Shown in pieces: positions 17,784 through 27,107 of a DNA stretch of 40,527 nucleotides. The stretch lies in contig NZ_JAHDIG010000045.1 of the NCBI RefSeq assembly GCF_020630935.1, positions 1-40,527 of the forward strand, given 5' to 3'. Each line of letters begins with the position of its first letter. Within the stretch, counting starts at the first letter, position 1. The DNA is from Bernardetia sp. (lineage in GTDB: Bacteria; Bacteroidota; Bacteroidia; Cytophagales; Bernardetiaceae). Below the pieces are notes generated by a model. The model did not search any database and was not told the DNA's origin. It saw only the letters and a list, made by a program, of their open reading frames with translations. A program made the translations under genes and the position numbers.

Positions 17784-18170
17784 TCAATTCACAGCCAAAT
17801 TTAAAATAGCTGAATAAAAAAGAAGTTGATGTATTTTCCAAGTATCCATTGTTCCTCCAAATTTCTCTTCCCAATCAGCATCTTGGTAGTTCATGAGTTT
17901 TTCTTTTTCTTCTTCTGAAAGGGCTTTCACAGATACATCTTCATAAAATTTCATTTGGAATGGATTCCAAGTTTCAGTTTTTGAACCAAAAAAGCTATTC
18001 CATTCTTCAATAGGTTTGGCGTTCCATTCTTGGATTTGTTCATTAGAGAGAAGTTCTATATTTGGTTTTTCTGGGTCTAAAGTTTGAGCGACAGCAGCAG
18101 GTGTAATAGCAACACAGCCAAAAAAACTAAAAACAATACCTGTCAGGAGTATAAATAAATTTCTTTTCAA
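17784..18170 (-). CDS. Small secreted protein with an internally duplicated W/FG/TW motif
   Basis: 128 aa, function unknown. The start is TTG at 18170: no ATG is in frame before a stop, and this start keeps the signal sequence MKRNLFILLTGIVFSFFG. The sequence allows either lipoprotein processing at C19 (SFFGC) or signal peptidase I cleavage after AAVA (residue 28). The mature part contains two similar segments: EEWNSFFGSKTETWNPFQMKFYED in two pieces around residues 55-78, and ADWEEKFGGTMDTWKIHQ plus LLFYSAILN around 97-123. The shared pattern is W-x3-F-G-x4-T-W-x3-Q-x2-F-Y. This suggests a two-repeat fold, perhaps a small binding protein. It is a single-gene unit on the minus strand. Confidence 0.75.
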   Translation of the reverse strand: MKRNLFILLTGIVFSFFGCVAITPAAVAQTLDPEKPNIELLSNEQIQEWNAKPIEEWNSFFGSKTETWNPFQMKFYEDVSVKALSEEEKEKLMNYQDADWEEKFGGTMDTWKIHQLLFYSAILNLAVN

Positions 18171-18379
18171 AATAGTAATGGATTAGAAATGATAGGATAT
18201 TCTTTTTTATAAAATTATCAAAATAATGGGGGATAACAATCTTCCCTAATTATTTATACTTATAATAAGCAAAATAAGTTTATTTTTATAAAATTCTAAC
18301 ACATTTCAAGCCAAATCCCCTGTATATGAATGAAATAGCAATAAGACACTTGTAATAAAATAAGAGAAATAAGATTTTT

Positions 18380-18898
18380 TTAAAACTTAATTTTCAATCC
18401 ATATTCTTTTTTGAGTGTTAGCAATGCTTCTGCATTACCTTTTGCATCATCAAGAGCATTGTGTGTGTGCCGAGTTTGACGCAAATGCTTAAAGTTTTTG
18501 AAAGTATCTTTAACAATACCTTTGTAAAGACTACCTAAGTTTTGTGAGCTAAATCCAAATGGATTTTCTCCTAAAAAATGATGAAAATACCAACAGACAA
18601 ACATCCAATCAAAGCCATTATTATCACTAATAAATATAGGTCTGTTGTCGCAAACTTTATGTATCCAATCTTTAAACTCTTGCATGACTATTTTGGGTTC
18701 TTCAAAGCTAAGAGTTTGTTCCCTACTAAATCCAGAAACAGCTAATGCTTTTGGATTATAGTTTTCTGAAATAGGTTTCAAACAGCCATAAAACGTTTTA
18801 TCTAAGGCTTCATCTACTACGATTGCACCTAGTGAAATCATAGAGTAATCGGATGGAATTGCACCATCAGATTCAATATCTACCATAATATAAGTCAT
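18380..18898 (-). CDS. DEDDh 3'-5' exonuclease, RNase AS/Rv2179c-like
   Basis: 172 aa. Acidic catalytic residues of the DEDDh superfamily are visible: D7 and E9 in MVDIESDG, D97 in NNGFDWMF, and H146 with D151 in HNALDDAKGNAEA. The compact size, the SDGAIPSDYSMISLGAI start and the CWYFHHFLGENPFGFSS region match the Rv2179c-like family (RNase AS in mycobacteria), which trims adenylate-rich RNA 3' ends. A DNA exonuclease of the DnaQ type is less likely. It stands alone on the minus strand, 209 nt from the upstream end of the small secreted-protein gene. Confidence 0.85.
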   Translation of the reverse strand: MTYIMVDIESDGAIPSDYSMISLGAIVVDEALDKTFYGCLKPISENYNPKALAVSGFSREQTLSFEEPKIVMQEFKDWIHKVCDNRPIFISDNNGFDWMFVCWYFHHFLGENPFGFSSQNLGSLYKGIVKDTFKNFKHLRQTRHTHNALDDAKGNAEALLTLKKEYGLKIKF

Positions 18899-19032
18899 TA
18901 TTTTGTTTTTTTTAAGTTGTTGTATTACAGTGTTTTAAAGTTGAAAAGTCAGTTTTATAAAAAAATGTTATGAAAAAATGCAACTCAAAAGGGAGAAAGT
19001 TACGTTAATACTTTCAAAATTTTCAATTTAAA

Positions 19033-20022
19033 ATGAAAATTATGAATAATACACTTATCTCTGCTGCTGATTCTTTATCTTTTCAAAAAAACCAAACCCA
19101 TACTTCTTTTAGTTCCGATAAAAATACCTCTAAGAAAAAGGAGAAAACAGACCTTACAAACTACCAAAGTTTGCTCAACTACTACCAAAAAGCGACCGAA
19201 GATTATAAATTTTGGAGTGAAAATTATCATATGCATTTTGGTTTTTACAAAAAGGGAATGAATCCTTTTGATTTGGAAAAAATGCTTCTTCAAATGACAA
19301 AAGAAGTTTTTGCTCGTTTAGAAATTTCTAAAAATAGTGAAGATGTTAAAGCCATCGATTTGGGTTGTGGTGTGGGAACGAGTGCAAGGTATTTTTCTCA
19401 AACATATCCTTTGGCTAAAGTTACTGCCGTTACACTTGTACAAGAGCAAATAGAGTTAGGAAAATTTTTGTTAGAAAAAGAATCAAAAAATAAAGAAAAT
19501 ATACAATTTGTTTGTACAAATTACGAAAATACACTTTTTCAAAAGAACAGTTTTGATGCAGCTTATGCAATAGAGAGCAGTTGTTATGGCAATGGAAAAG
19601 ATAAATTTGAGTTTTTGAAAGAAAGTAGCCGATTGCTCAAAAGTGGAGGCAGACTGGTAGTGGCAGATGGCTTTTTAAAACATGGAGAAAAATTGCCTTT
19701 CTTGATAAATCAAGCCTATAAAAAAAACTGTGAATGTTGGGCATTGACAGAAATGGGGCAGATAAAACCATTTTTAGAGGCAATGGAAAAAGTCGGTTTT
19801 AAAGATATTAAGGTAGAAGATATTTCTTGGAGAGTTGCTCCTTCGGTGGCACATGTGCCTTATATTACGCTTAAATTTTTACTCAAACAAATTCAATCAA
19901 AATCTATTTTTAGTCTGCATCAAGAGCAAAAAAACAATGTCTTTGCTCCTCTCATGACGATGCTTTTAGGATTGGCTAGAAATCATTTTTCTTATTATAT
20001 TGTGAGCGCAACGAAAAAATAG
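19033..20022 (+). CDS. SAM-dependent methyltransferase, tocopherol/sterol C-methyltransferase-like
   Basis: 329 aa (326 if ATG 19042, which has the ATTATG context common in this window, is used). The N-terminal 45 residues are polar and low in complexity. A class I methyltransferase domain follows with YKFWSENYHMHFGFY (58-72), motif I AIDLGCGVGTSARYF (107-121), and a post-I region ending AVTLVQEQIELG. The HMHFGFY segment and spacing resemble gamma-tocopherol and sterol/UbiE-type small-molecule C-methyltransferases. The substrate cannot be told. The 78-nt spacer to the oxidoreductase gene contains a 10-bp hairpin, so cotranscription is uncertain. The protein has no signal peptide. Confidence 0.8.
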   Translation: MKIMNNTLISAADSLSFQKNQTHTSFSSDKNTSKKKEKTDLTNYQSLLNYYQKATEDYKFWSENYHMHFGFYKKGMNPFDLEKMLLQMTKEVFARLEISKNSEDVKAIDLGCGVGTSARYFSQTYPLAKVTAVTLVQEQIELGKFLLEKESKNKENIQFVCTNYENTLFQKNSFDAAYAIESSCYGNGKDKFEFLKESSRLLKSGGRLVVADGFLKHGEKLPFLINQAYKKNCECWALTEMGQIKPFLEAMEKVGFKDIKVEDISWRVAPSVAHVPYITLKFLLKQIQSKSIFSLHQEQKNNVFAPLMTMLLGLARNHFSYYIVSATKK

Positions 20023-20033
20023 AAGTTGTGTTT

Positions 20034-20057
20034 GTTGTTGGTGGAGACACCAACAAC
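20034..20057 (+). repeat. GC-richer hairpin, REP-like or terminator
   Basis: gttgttggtg (20034-20043), loop gaga, caccaacaac (20048-20057): a perfect 10-bp stem much richer in GC than the surroundings. A short T run (taatttttta) follows about 6 nt later. It may terminate the methyltransferase transcript, or be one copy of a dispersed palindromic repeat. Only one copy is present in this window. Confidence 0.55.
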
Positions 20058-20100
20058 GGCTAATTTTTTAATTGTTCATTTTTAATTTTCCATTGAAATT

Positions 20101-21105
20101 ATGCTTGCCCTACGCCTCCTAGAAAAAGACAGTTCTCATTCTGATAGAATTCAGCTTCAAGATGTTAAAACACCTGAACCAAAAGAAAACGAAGTGCTTA
20201 TCCAAATGCAAACAGCAGCTCTCAATCGTAGAGACCAATGGATAAGAGAAGGACTTTATCCGGGTATTCGCCCTGCAACGTTGGGTTCAGACGGTTGTGG
20301 AATTGTCGTAAAGACAGGCGAAAATGCAAAAAAATGGGAATCCAAAACGGTAATTATCAATCCAAATAACAACTGGGGAGACGACGAGAGACACCAATCA
20401 GCTGATTATCATATTTTGGGAATGCCTACTGATGGAACATTTGCTGAATTTCTTTGTGTAAATCAAGATAGGTTAGTAGAAAAACCAAAATCACTTTCTT
20501 TAGAAGAAGCTGCTGCTTTGCCACTTGCAGGTCTTACAGCCTTTCGTTCTGCGTTTTATCATGGAGGCATTAAGAAAGGAGATAAAGTTTTGATTTCGGG
20601 TGCTGGTGGTGGCGTAGCTCAATTTGCCTTTCAATTTGCTGTGGCAGCAGGAGCAAAGGTTTTTGTAACTTCTGGAGATGATGAAAAACTAGAGAAGTTG
20701 GAAGAAATGGGGGCAGCAGGTGCTGTAAATTATAGAGATGAAGATTGGAATAAGCAACTCAAAGAAATGGTAGGAAGTTTTGATTGTGCTATCGATAGTG
20801 CAGGAGGAGAAACCTTTGCCGAAATTATCAAACTCTTAGGACGTTCTGGACGTATAGTTTTCTATGGAGCAACGCTTGGCTTGCCTCAAAAAATTGATTT
20901 GTACAGAATGTTTTTCAATCAAATCCGTATTCAAGGCTCAACGATGGGAAGTGATAAGGAATTTGTAGAGATGGTAAACTTCGTAGAGAAACACAAAATA
21001 AAACCTATTATTGGTTCAGTTACACCTTTTTCTGATATTATTTCAGCCTTTGATACCATGAAAGAAGGAGAAGGCTTTGGAAAGCTCGTTGTTTCTATGA
21101 AATAA
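20101..21105 (+). CDS. Zinc-free MDR-family oxidoreductase (quinone oxidoreductase-like)
   Basis: 334 aa medium-chain dehydrogenase/reductase, NAD(P)H-dependent, cytoplasmic. The GroES-like N-terminal domain (about 1-125) has AALNRRDQWIREGLYPG and LGSDGCGIVV. The Rossmann domain carries the dinucleotide motif ISGAGGGVAQFAFQFA (165-180). The four-cysteine structural-zinc lobe is absent, so it belongs to the quinone oxidoreductase/YogA-like group and not to classical zinc alcohol dehydrogenases. The substrate is unknown. The ATG at 20101 is supported by the MLALRLLEKD start and by ATTATG context. Convergent with the methyltransferase gene on the other strand. Confidence 0.87.
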   Translation: MLALRLLEKDSSHSDRIQLQDVKTPEPKENEVLIQMQTAALNRRDQWIREGLYPGIRPATLGSDGCGIVVKTGENAKKWESKTVIINPNNNWGDDERHQSADYHILGMPTDGTFAEFLCVNQDRLVEKPKSLSLEEAAALPLAGLTAFRSAFYHGGIKKGDKVLISGAGGGVAQFAFQFAVAAGAKVFVTSGDDEKLEKLEEMGAAGAVNYRDEDWNKQLKEMVGSFDCAIDSAGGETFAEIIKLLGRSGRIVFYGATLGLPQKIDLYRMFFNQIRIQGSTMGSDKEFVEMVNFVEKHKIKPIIGSVTPFSDIISAFDTMKEGEGFGKLVVSMK

Positions 21106-21117
21106 CCCATTCAAATT

Positions 21118-21144
21118 CTGACAGACCTCTTTTGAGGCTGTCAG
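21118..21144. terminator. Hairpin between convergent genes, REP-like
   Basis: ctgacagacctc (21118-21129), loop tttt, gaggctgtcag (21134-21144): an 11-bp stem with one bulged A. It lies 13 nt after the oxidoreductase stop and 18 nt before the end of the convergent gene. Palindromes of this kind (ctgacag...ctgtcag) are frequent in Bacteroidota spacers, which is remembered resemblance and not a search result. Confidence 0.6.
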
Positions 21145-21161
21145 TAATTTTAGAATAAAGT

Positions 21162-23431
21162 TTATTCGAATAATTTTACTTGTCCTCCTTTTTTCAATCG
21201 CCAAGATTCTTCTCCTACTCGTTCTGCAATATCCTCCAAAACTTTCAAAATAGTTTGTGCTTCTGGAGTAATTCCATTTTTGAGAAGAGGTAAAATATGC
21301 AAAACAATTTCATCAAAACGAGCCTTTTTGTTTTCTCTTTCCATTCTTCGAAGATAAGAAATCAAATAATAACGCACTCTCAAATGTAAATCAATATGTG
21401 TTTTGAATTTTTGATTTTTTTGAATGGTAAAAAGTTCTGTTTTGTCATCATAATCAAAAGTTCCCAAGAGAAAAGGCGTAAGGTCAGAATATTCTTTTTT
21501 CAATAAATCTAAAAAGCCAAGTTCTAAGCCTTTTATGATTAGTTCGTCGTTGATTTGCTCTAAGGTAGCTCCGTTATTTTGTGCAATGACACCTTCAGTT
21601 GTTTGGATAATTATTTCAGCGATATTCATTCCTAAAGCAGCTTTCATAATCGCTCTAGGCTTTCTAACTTTCTTAAAATTAATGATAAGCTGACCAGATA
21701 AAACAGTAAATGGATGCTGACGTTTCTTAAAACTTGTCTGTCCATTTTTTTGAGCCACAGCACCAGCATATTCAAAACCACAACGCTCTGCTGTTTCGAC
21801 TATCAAATGCCAAAACTCTGGGTCTTTGTGAGCAAATACAAAACTCATCCATCTATCAAACTTCAAAACACGATACATTTCTTCTATCGATTTTGCCATC
21901 AAAGAGTTGTACTCGTCTTTGCTTTTCTTTTGCTCTCCTCCTTCTATGGCTTCTAGTGCAAAATCCTCTTCCGTTACTTCCAAATCTAGCCACGCATTCC
22001 ACATCGTACTCAAATCTAAGTAGGGAATCTTCTTTCCATACGGTGGGTCTGTATAAATATAATCTACACTTTCTTTCTTAATAAAACTCAAATCCGTAGC
22101 CGTTCCTTTTACTATTTGGGCGTTTTTATTTATTTCCTCTACTGTACTGTGAAATTTTATTACTTCTAATGCTATTTCTTTTTTAGCATTAACTATAGCT
22201 GATACTTTTTTCTCAAAGTTGGGTATAAAGTCTAGTTCTACCTCATCTGGAGCAATTCTGTAACGATAATACCTCATTGGAGAACTATCTCCAGCGTTTT
22301 TACTTGCAGATTTAGAGTGATGATAAGTGAGATTTATTTTATTTACTAAACTAGAGAAAGCCAAAAGCAATGATTTTTGAATATTTTTATCTTTAATTTT
22401 TTAATAAGATGTTTCACAAATGCAAGTTTGGCTTTTTGTTCATCTGAAAACAAATCTTCTATCACTTTTACATCAGAGCCTTTAGGCAAAGCAAAGCCAG
22501 TAGGGTAAGAGTGTTTTTTGAGTTGTTCTTTTTGCTTCTTGGTATCCCAATTTTTGAAATTTTCTATATCTGATTTTTCGTATTCAGCTTTTATTTTCTC
22601 AAATGCTAGTTTGAGGTCGCTTATTTTGACAGGAGCTATCAAGGCTTCTACCATAAATACAGACATTGGATTAATATCTATGTGAATGGCTTTTCTACCT
22701 ATCATTAAGGCTTCTATGGCTGTTACCCCAGAGCCACCAAAAGGGTCTAATACTACATCGTCTCTCTGCGAAAAGTGACGGATATATTCTTGCACTACAT
22801 TCCAAGCCTGCCGAGTAAAATAACCGTGTACACCAAAATGACGTTTGGCAGCTCTCTTTTTTACATTTATTTCCTCTAAAAAAGGTTTTTCTAAGTAGTT
22901 GAAGTTTTTATTAGATTCTGTTTGTTTATGAAAACTCTTAGGGTCGGTGTAAGTATATTGTTTTCCAGTTTGAAAGGCTGAAGGAGAAAGCAAGCTTTCT
23001 AACTGCTGCCAATGGTGTTCTATATCTCTGATAGGAAAAAATAGAAGTGGTTTTTTCTCATCATCTCTAAACAAAATAAATTCCTTCCCATTACAAAGAG
23101 CAAAGAACTTGGTACGTACTTCGGGATGAATAGCATAGGAATAGACTTGTTCTATATGGTCGCTGTCGTGTATACTTTCATTAGGAGCTTTGGCATCTAA
23201 CACCCATGCATAACTTTCTCCAACTTTGAATAAATAGTCTGGAACGAGATGTATGTTTCGTTTTTTTGAGCCTATTTTTACAAAAGGATGTTCCAATGTT
23301 TTACTTCTAACAATGCTATTATGGTTATAACCTAATTCATGAAGAATAGGCAAAATAAGAACTTCCCTAACACTATCTTCTTTGAAATCAGGATTATCTA
23401 ATAAGTTGAAGTCAAAATTTTCGAAAAGCAT
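21162..23431 (-). pseudogene. PD-(D/E)xK nuclease plus DNA methyltransferase, split by a frameshift
   Basis: Two overlapping frames read as one gene of about 755 codons. Frame 1 (23431 to 22346, 361 aa) has an HsdR-N-like nuclease domain with PD (64-65) and DAK (79-81), then KKRAAKRHFGVHGYFTRQAW and methyltransferase motif I, LDPFGGSG (228-235). Frame 2 (to 21162) supplies motif IV, YTDPPYGKKIPYLDL, and a helical C-terminal region of about 270 aa. Neither half holds a full SAM-plus-catalytic site. The frames join if one A is added to the A6 run at 22397-22402: HLIKK then continues IKDKNIQKSLLLAFSSLVNK. The IPYLDLSTMWNAWL stretch after DPPY resembles DUF1156-like methylases. Intact, it would suggest a one-polypeptide restriction-modification or self-methylating nuclease. 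It could instead be an inactive gene, an assembly error or a slippage-controlled gene. Confidence 0.82.
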
Positions 23432-23463
23432 ATTTTATATTTTAATAGCAAAGAAATAAAACA

Positions 23464-23491
23464 CAAACATATTAAAACCTAAACAAACAAA
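23464..23491 (-). promoter_or_regulatory. Candidate promoter of the nuclease-methyltransferase gene
   Basis: On the minus strand TATGTTTG (23471-23464) matches TAnnTTTG and lies 32 nt before the ATG at 23431. A TTTG lies 16 nt upstream (23491-23488), shorter than the ideal 19 nt. Confidence 0.4.
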
Positions 23492-23589
23492 GAAATAATT
23501 TTTATACGAACTAAATTTTACCTTAAAAAATCACAATAAATCTAGTTTTTATTTAAAAAATGTAACCTTTTTCAATACACAACAACGTA

Positions 23590-23652
23590 TTGAGGTAATT
23601 ATTTGTGCCTTTATCTTTTGTATCGTAATTTGTAAATAATTACGTATGATAC
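23590..23652 (+). promoter_or_regulatory. Candidate promoter and leader hairpin of the tricorn-like gene
   Basis: TTGA (23590-23593), 18 nt, TATCTTTTG (23612-23620) is close to the Bacteroidota promoter. Immediately downstream, gtatc (23620-23624) plus gtaatt (23625-23630) pair with aattac (23638-23643) and gatac (23648-23652), leaving a 4-nt bulge. The hairpin lies at the predicted transcript start. Confidence 0.4.
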
Positions 23653-23696
23653 GGGTTTCTAGCCTATATGCACGTCAAAATTAATCTAACTTCAAT

Positions 23697-26600
23697 ATGC
23701 CTTTTTTACACATTTTAAATAAAACCAAAAAAGTTACTTTAGCTTTAGCTATCGCCACTTCTGGTTTTGTTAGTGCTTTTGCACAGCAAGCAGAGCAACC
23801 CTTTTTGCGTTATCCTGCTATTAGTCCAGACGGACAAACAGTAGCCTTTTCATTTCAAGGCGATATTTGGTCTGTGCCTGTGAATGGTGGAAATGCTACT
23901 CGCCTTACCATTCATGAAGCCTACGAATTTAATCCTCATTTTAGTCCAGACGGAAAACAAATAGCCTTTCAAGGCGACCGTTATGGCAATGATGATATTT
24001 TTGTAATGGAAACAGTTGGTTCAATGCCAAAACGCCTAACTTATCGCTCTTCTGGAGATAATTTAGGAGGTTGGACTTCTGATAATTCTCTTCTTTTTAC
24101 GTCTCGTCGTGATTTTGCTCAAGCAGAGTGGGCGCAAGAAATTCATAAAGTTTCTGCCAATGGAGGAACGCCAGAGCGTTATTTGGATGCTTTGGGCTAC
24201 ACGCCTTCAATGTCGCCAGATGGTCGTTTTGTGGCGTACGTACAGGGCTACAACAAACCAGAGCGCAAAAATTATCGTGGTTCGGCAAATCGTGATTTAT
24301 ATTTGTATGATACCAAAACCAAAAAATATACACAGCTAACGACTTTTGCAGGGAACGACATGCATCCAGATTGGTCGGATAGTCGTAATTTATTTTTTGT
24401 AAGTGAAGCAGATGGAAGTTATAACCTCTATAAAATAAATCTGACAGACGAAGGAAAAATAAATGGTACTACACAGCAACTCACTACTTTCAAAGATGAT
24501 GGTGTTCGTCATTTTGACGTAAGCAAAGATGGAAAAACAGTTGTTTTGGAGCAAGGAACAGGCATTTTTAAGCTAGATGTTGATTCTAAAAAAATTACTT
24601 CTCTCAATGTAAACGTAACTTACGATTATCGCTTTGACCCAATAGAAAGAAAAACATACAGTAATAGACTACAAGAATATGCAGTTTCTCCAAATGGAAA
24701 ATTGGTAACTTTTGGTGTTCGTGGAGAGCTATTTTTGATGGAAAATGACAAGGAAAACAAGCGTACGGTTCGCCTTACTCATAGTCCATTTCGTGAGCAA
24801 GAAGCTGATTTTCTAAATGATTCTACGGTTATTTTTATTTCGGATAGAGAAGGACAAAAAGATATTTTTATGGTAGCTTCTGCCGATGCAAAGAAAAATG
24901 GGCTTTTCGAAACCTTGAAATACAAAACTACTCGCCTTACCCAAACGCCTCAACATGAGGATAATCTAAGTATTGCACCAAATGGAAAAAAGATTTCATT
25001 TACTCGTTCTGATAAATTTATCATTGCTGATATTGATGGAAAAACAGGTCAAATCACAAACGAAAAAGTGATTTTAGAAGGTTGGAACTTGCCAAGTGGT
25101 TTGCAGTGGTCGCCAGATAGTAAATGGATTGCATATAGCCAAGAAGATTTGAATTTTAATGCAGAAGTATATATTGCAGCAGCCGATGGAAGCAAAAAAC
25201 CTGTAAATATTAGTTATCATCCACGTATTGATAGTGAGCCATTTTGGAGTAAAGATGGAAGTAAACTTGGTTTTATTTCAGAGAGAAACAATGGAGATGC
25301 AGATGTGTGGTTTGTGTGGCTCAATAAAAAAGACTGGCAAAAAACTAAAAGCGACTGGGAGGAAAAAATAAGTTATGACGAAGACAAAAAAGAAGAAAAG
25401 AAAGATGACAAAAAGGACGAAAAAGACGATAAGAAAAAAGAAGTAGAGCCTATCGAAATAGATTTTGATAGAATACACGAACGCCTTGTACAAGTAACAT
25501 CTATGAATGGAAATGAGTCTGATTTAGTTATTTCTGATGATGGAGAAACATTTTATTTTGTTACCAATCGTGGTGGCTGGACGGCTTCTACCGACGACCA
25601 AGACCTTTATTCTATCAAATGGAATGGCGACGAGCGCAAAGCCATCACGCAAGGAGGAACTACGCCTTATGGAGTGAGTCTTTCAGCAGATGGAAAAGAA
25701 CTTTTTTATGTGGCTCGTGGTGGCTCACTTTTCAAAGTTCCTGTTGCTACTTCTAAGCCAGAAGGATTACCTTTCTCTGCTCGTATGGAAATTGATTATT
25801 TACAAGAAAGAGAAGGGATTTTCAATGAAGTTTGGAGTTTGATAAATGAGCGTTTTTATGACCCTAAATTTCACGGAGAAAACTGGGGAGAATTAGGTGA
25901 AAAATACCGTAATTGGACACAAAAAGCCTCTTCTGAACGTGATTTTCAAGAGATGATGAACCGAATGCTTGGTGAACTCAATGCCAGCCACATGGGATAT
26001 TATGCAGGCGACCGTGCCGAAACGCAGCGTGAACGTACAGGACTTTTAGGAACAGAAATCACGATGACAAAAGAAGGTGCAAAGGTAATTCGTGTAATTC
26101 CAAATAGCCCTGCCGATAAGGAATTTAGCAAAATTAATGTAGGTGATATAATTACTTCTGTTGATGGACAGCCTGTCAAACTAGAAGAAAATTTCTATAA
26201 TCTCTTTGCTGATAAATCTGATATTCGTACCGTTTTGGGAGTGAAAAATACTAAAGGCGAAACTAGAGAGGTTATTATTCGTCCTGTTACTTCACTGGGT
26301 GATGAACTTTATAATGAATGGGTAATGGAAAGACGTAAACTGGTAGAGAAATATTCTAATGGAAAGCTAGGCTATATTCATATTGAGGGAATGAACTGGG
26401 AGAGTTTTGAGCGTTTTGAGCGTGAACTTTCAGCGAGTGGAGAAGGAAAAGAAGGTTTAGTCATTGATGTTCGCTTCAATGGTGGTGGTTGGACAACCGA
26501 CTATTTGATGGCAATCCTAACCACAAGACAGCACGCCTATACTGTTCCTCGTGGCGCAACTGATGATTTGAAAAATCAAAAAGAGTTTTCTAATTATTAT

Positions 26601-26987
26601 CCGTATGGCGAACGTTTGCCTTTTCCTGTTTGGACAAAACCATCTATTACACTTTGTAATGCCAATAGTTATTCTAATGCCGAAATTTTCTCTCACGCTT
26701 ACAAAACCTTAGGGTTAGGAACACTTGTAGGACAGCCTACGTTTGGCGCAGTAATTTCTACTGGAGGAGCTGCTTTGATAGATGGTTCGTTTGTTCGTCT
26801 GCCATTTAGGGGCTGGTATGTAAAAGGCTCTGGAATGAATATGGAAAACAACGGAGCACAGCCCGATATTTTGGTTGAAAACTCTCCGAATGCAAAAGCA
26901 AATAACGAAGACGAGCAACTTCAAAAAGCTGTTGAAGTGCTTCTAAAGCAAATTGCAGAGAAGAAAACAGCTAGTGGAAAGCCGTAA
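23697..26987 (+). CDS. Tricorn-type serine protease (S41), secreted
   Basis: 1096 aa, close to Thermoplasma tricorn (1071). A signal peptide ends near residue 29 (SAFA before QQ), so this member is exported, unlike the archaeal cytosolic enzyme. A first PD40 propeller (about 35-330: ISPDGQTVAFSFQGDIW, FSPDGKQIAFQGDR) and a second one (about 330-700) are interrupted by a lysine/glutamate-rich linker near 560-583. Then come the C1 helical core, a PDZ domain (about 780-860: NSPADKEF, VGDIITSVDGQPV) and the S41 catalytic domain. Catalytic residues are visible: S764 and H765 in NASHMGYY, nucleophile S993 in NSYSNAEIF, E1050 in GMNMENNG. It likely degrades peptides in the periplasm. It is a single-gene unit ended by a strong terminator. 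Confidence 0.92.
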   Translation: MPFLHILNKTKKVTLALAIATSGFVSAFAQQAEQPFLRYPAISPDGQTVAFSFQGDIWSVPVNGGNATRLTIHEAYEFNPHFSPDGKQIAFQGDRYGNDDIFVMETVGSMPKRLTYRSSGDNLGGWTSDNSLLFTSRRDFAQAEWAQEIHKVSANGGTPERYLDALGYTPSMSPDGRFVAYVQGYNKPERKNYRGSANRDLYLYDTKTKKYTQLTTFAGNDMHPDWSDSRNLFFVSEADGSYNLYKINLTDEGKINGTTQQLTTFKDDGVRHFDVSKDGKTVVLEQGTGIFKLDVDSKKITSLNVNVTYDYRFDPIERKTYSNRLQEYAVSPNGKLVTFGVRGELFLMENDKENKRTVRLTHSPFREQEADFLNDSTVIFISDREGQKDIFMVASADAKKNGLFETLKYKTTRLTQTPQHEDNLSIAPNGKKISFTRSDKFIIADIDGKTGQITNEKVILEGWNLPSGLQWSPDSKWIAYSQEDLNFNAEVYIAAADGSKKPVNISYHPRIDSEPFWSKDGSKLGFISERNNGDADVWFVWLNKKDWQKTKSDWEEKISYDEDKKEEKKDDKKDEKDDKKKEVEPIEIDFDRIHERLVQVTSMNGNESDLVISDDGETFYFVTNRGGWTASTDDQDLYSIKWNGDERKAITQGGTTPYGVSLSADGKELFYVARGGSLFKVPVATSKPEGLPFSARMEIDYLQEREGIFNEVWSLINERFYDPKFHGENWGELGEKYRNWTQKASSERDFQEMMNRMLGELNASHMGYYAGDRAETQRERTGLLGTEITMTKEGAKVIRVIPNSPADKEFSKINVGDIITSVDGQPVKLEENFYNLFADKSDIRTVLGVKNTKGETREVIIRPVTSLGDELYNEWVMERRKLVEKYSNGKLGYIHIEGMNWESFERFERELSASGEGKEGLVIDVRFNGGGWTTDYLMAILTTRQHAYTVPRGATDDLKNQKEFSNYYPYGERLPFPVWTKPSITLCNANSYSNAEIFSHAYKTLGLGTLVGQPTFGAVISTGGAALIDGSFVRLPFRGWYVKGSGMNMENNGAQPDILVENSPNAKANNEDEQLQKAVEVLLKQIAEKKTASGKP

Positions 26988-27028
26988 TTCAATTACGAAT
27001 TACCAAATTAGAAATTACGAATGAAATT

Positions 27029-27065
27029 AGCCTTTGTATCATTTTTTTGATGCAAAGGCTTTTTT
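27029..27065 (+). terminator. Intrinsic terminator after the tricorn-like gene
   Basis: agcctttgtatc (27029-27040), 8-nt loop, gatgcaaaggct (27049-27060), then ttttt. The 12-bp stem has one G-U pair. The AT-rich tract before it (26988-27022) contains attacgaatta-like repeats. Confidence 0.88.
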
Positions 27066-27107
27066 GTATATTTACCTAGTAAAACGCATAGAAAAACTAT
27101 TTATCAA

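Noticed and set aside
22346-22370. Two separate genes for the nuclease and methyltransferase halves
   Set aside because: The halves split one methyltransferase fold between motifs I and IV, overlap by 25 nt, and the second would need a TTG start inside the conserved joint.
25380-25450. Lysine/glutamate-rich low-complexity stretch as a coding error
   Set aside because: It is in frame and is the inter-domain linker of the tricorn-like protein; frame and downstream domains are intact.
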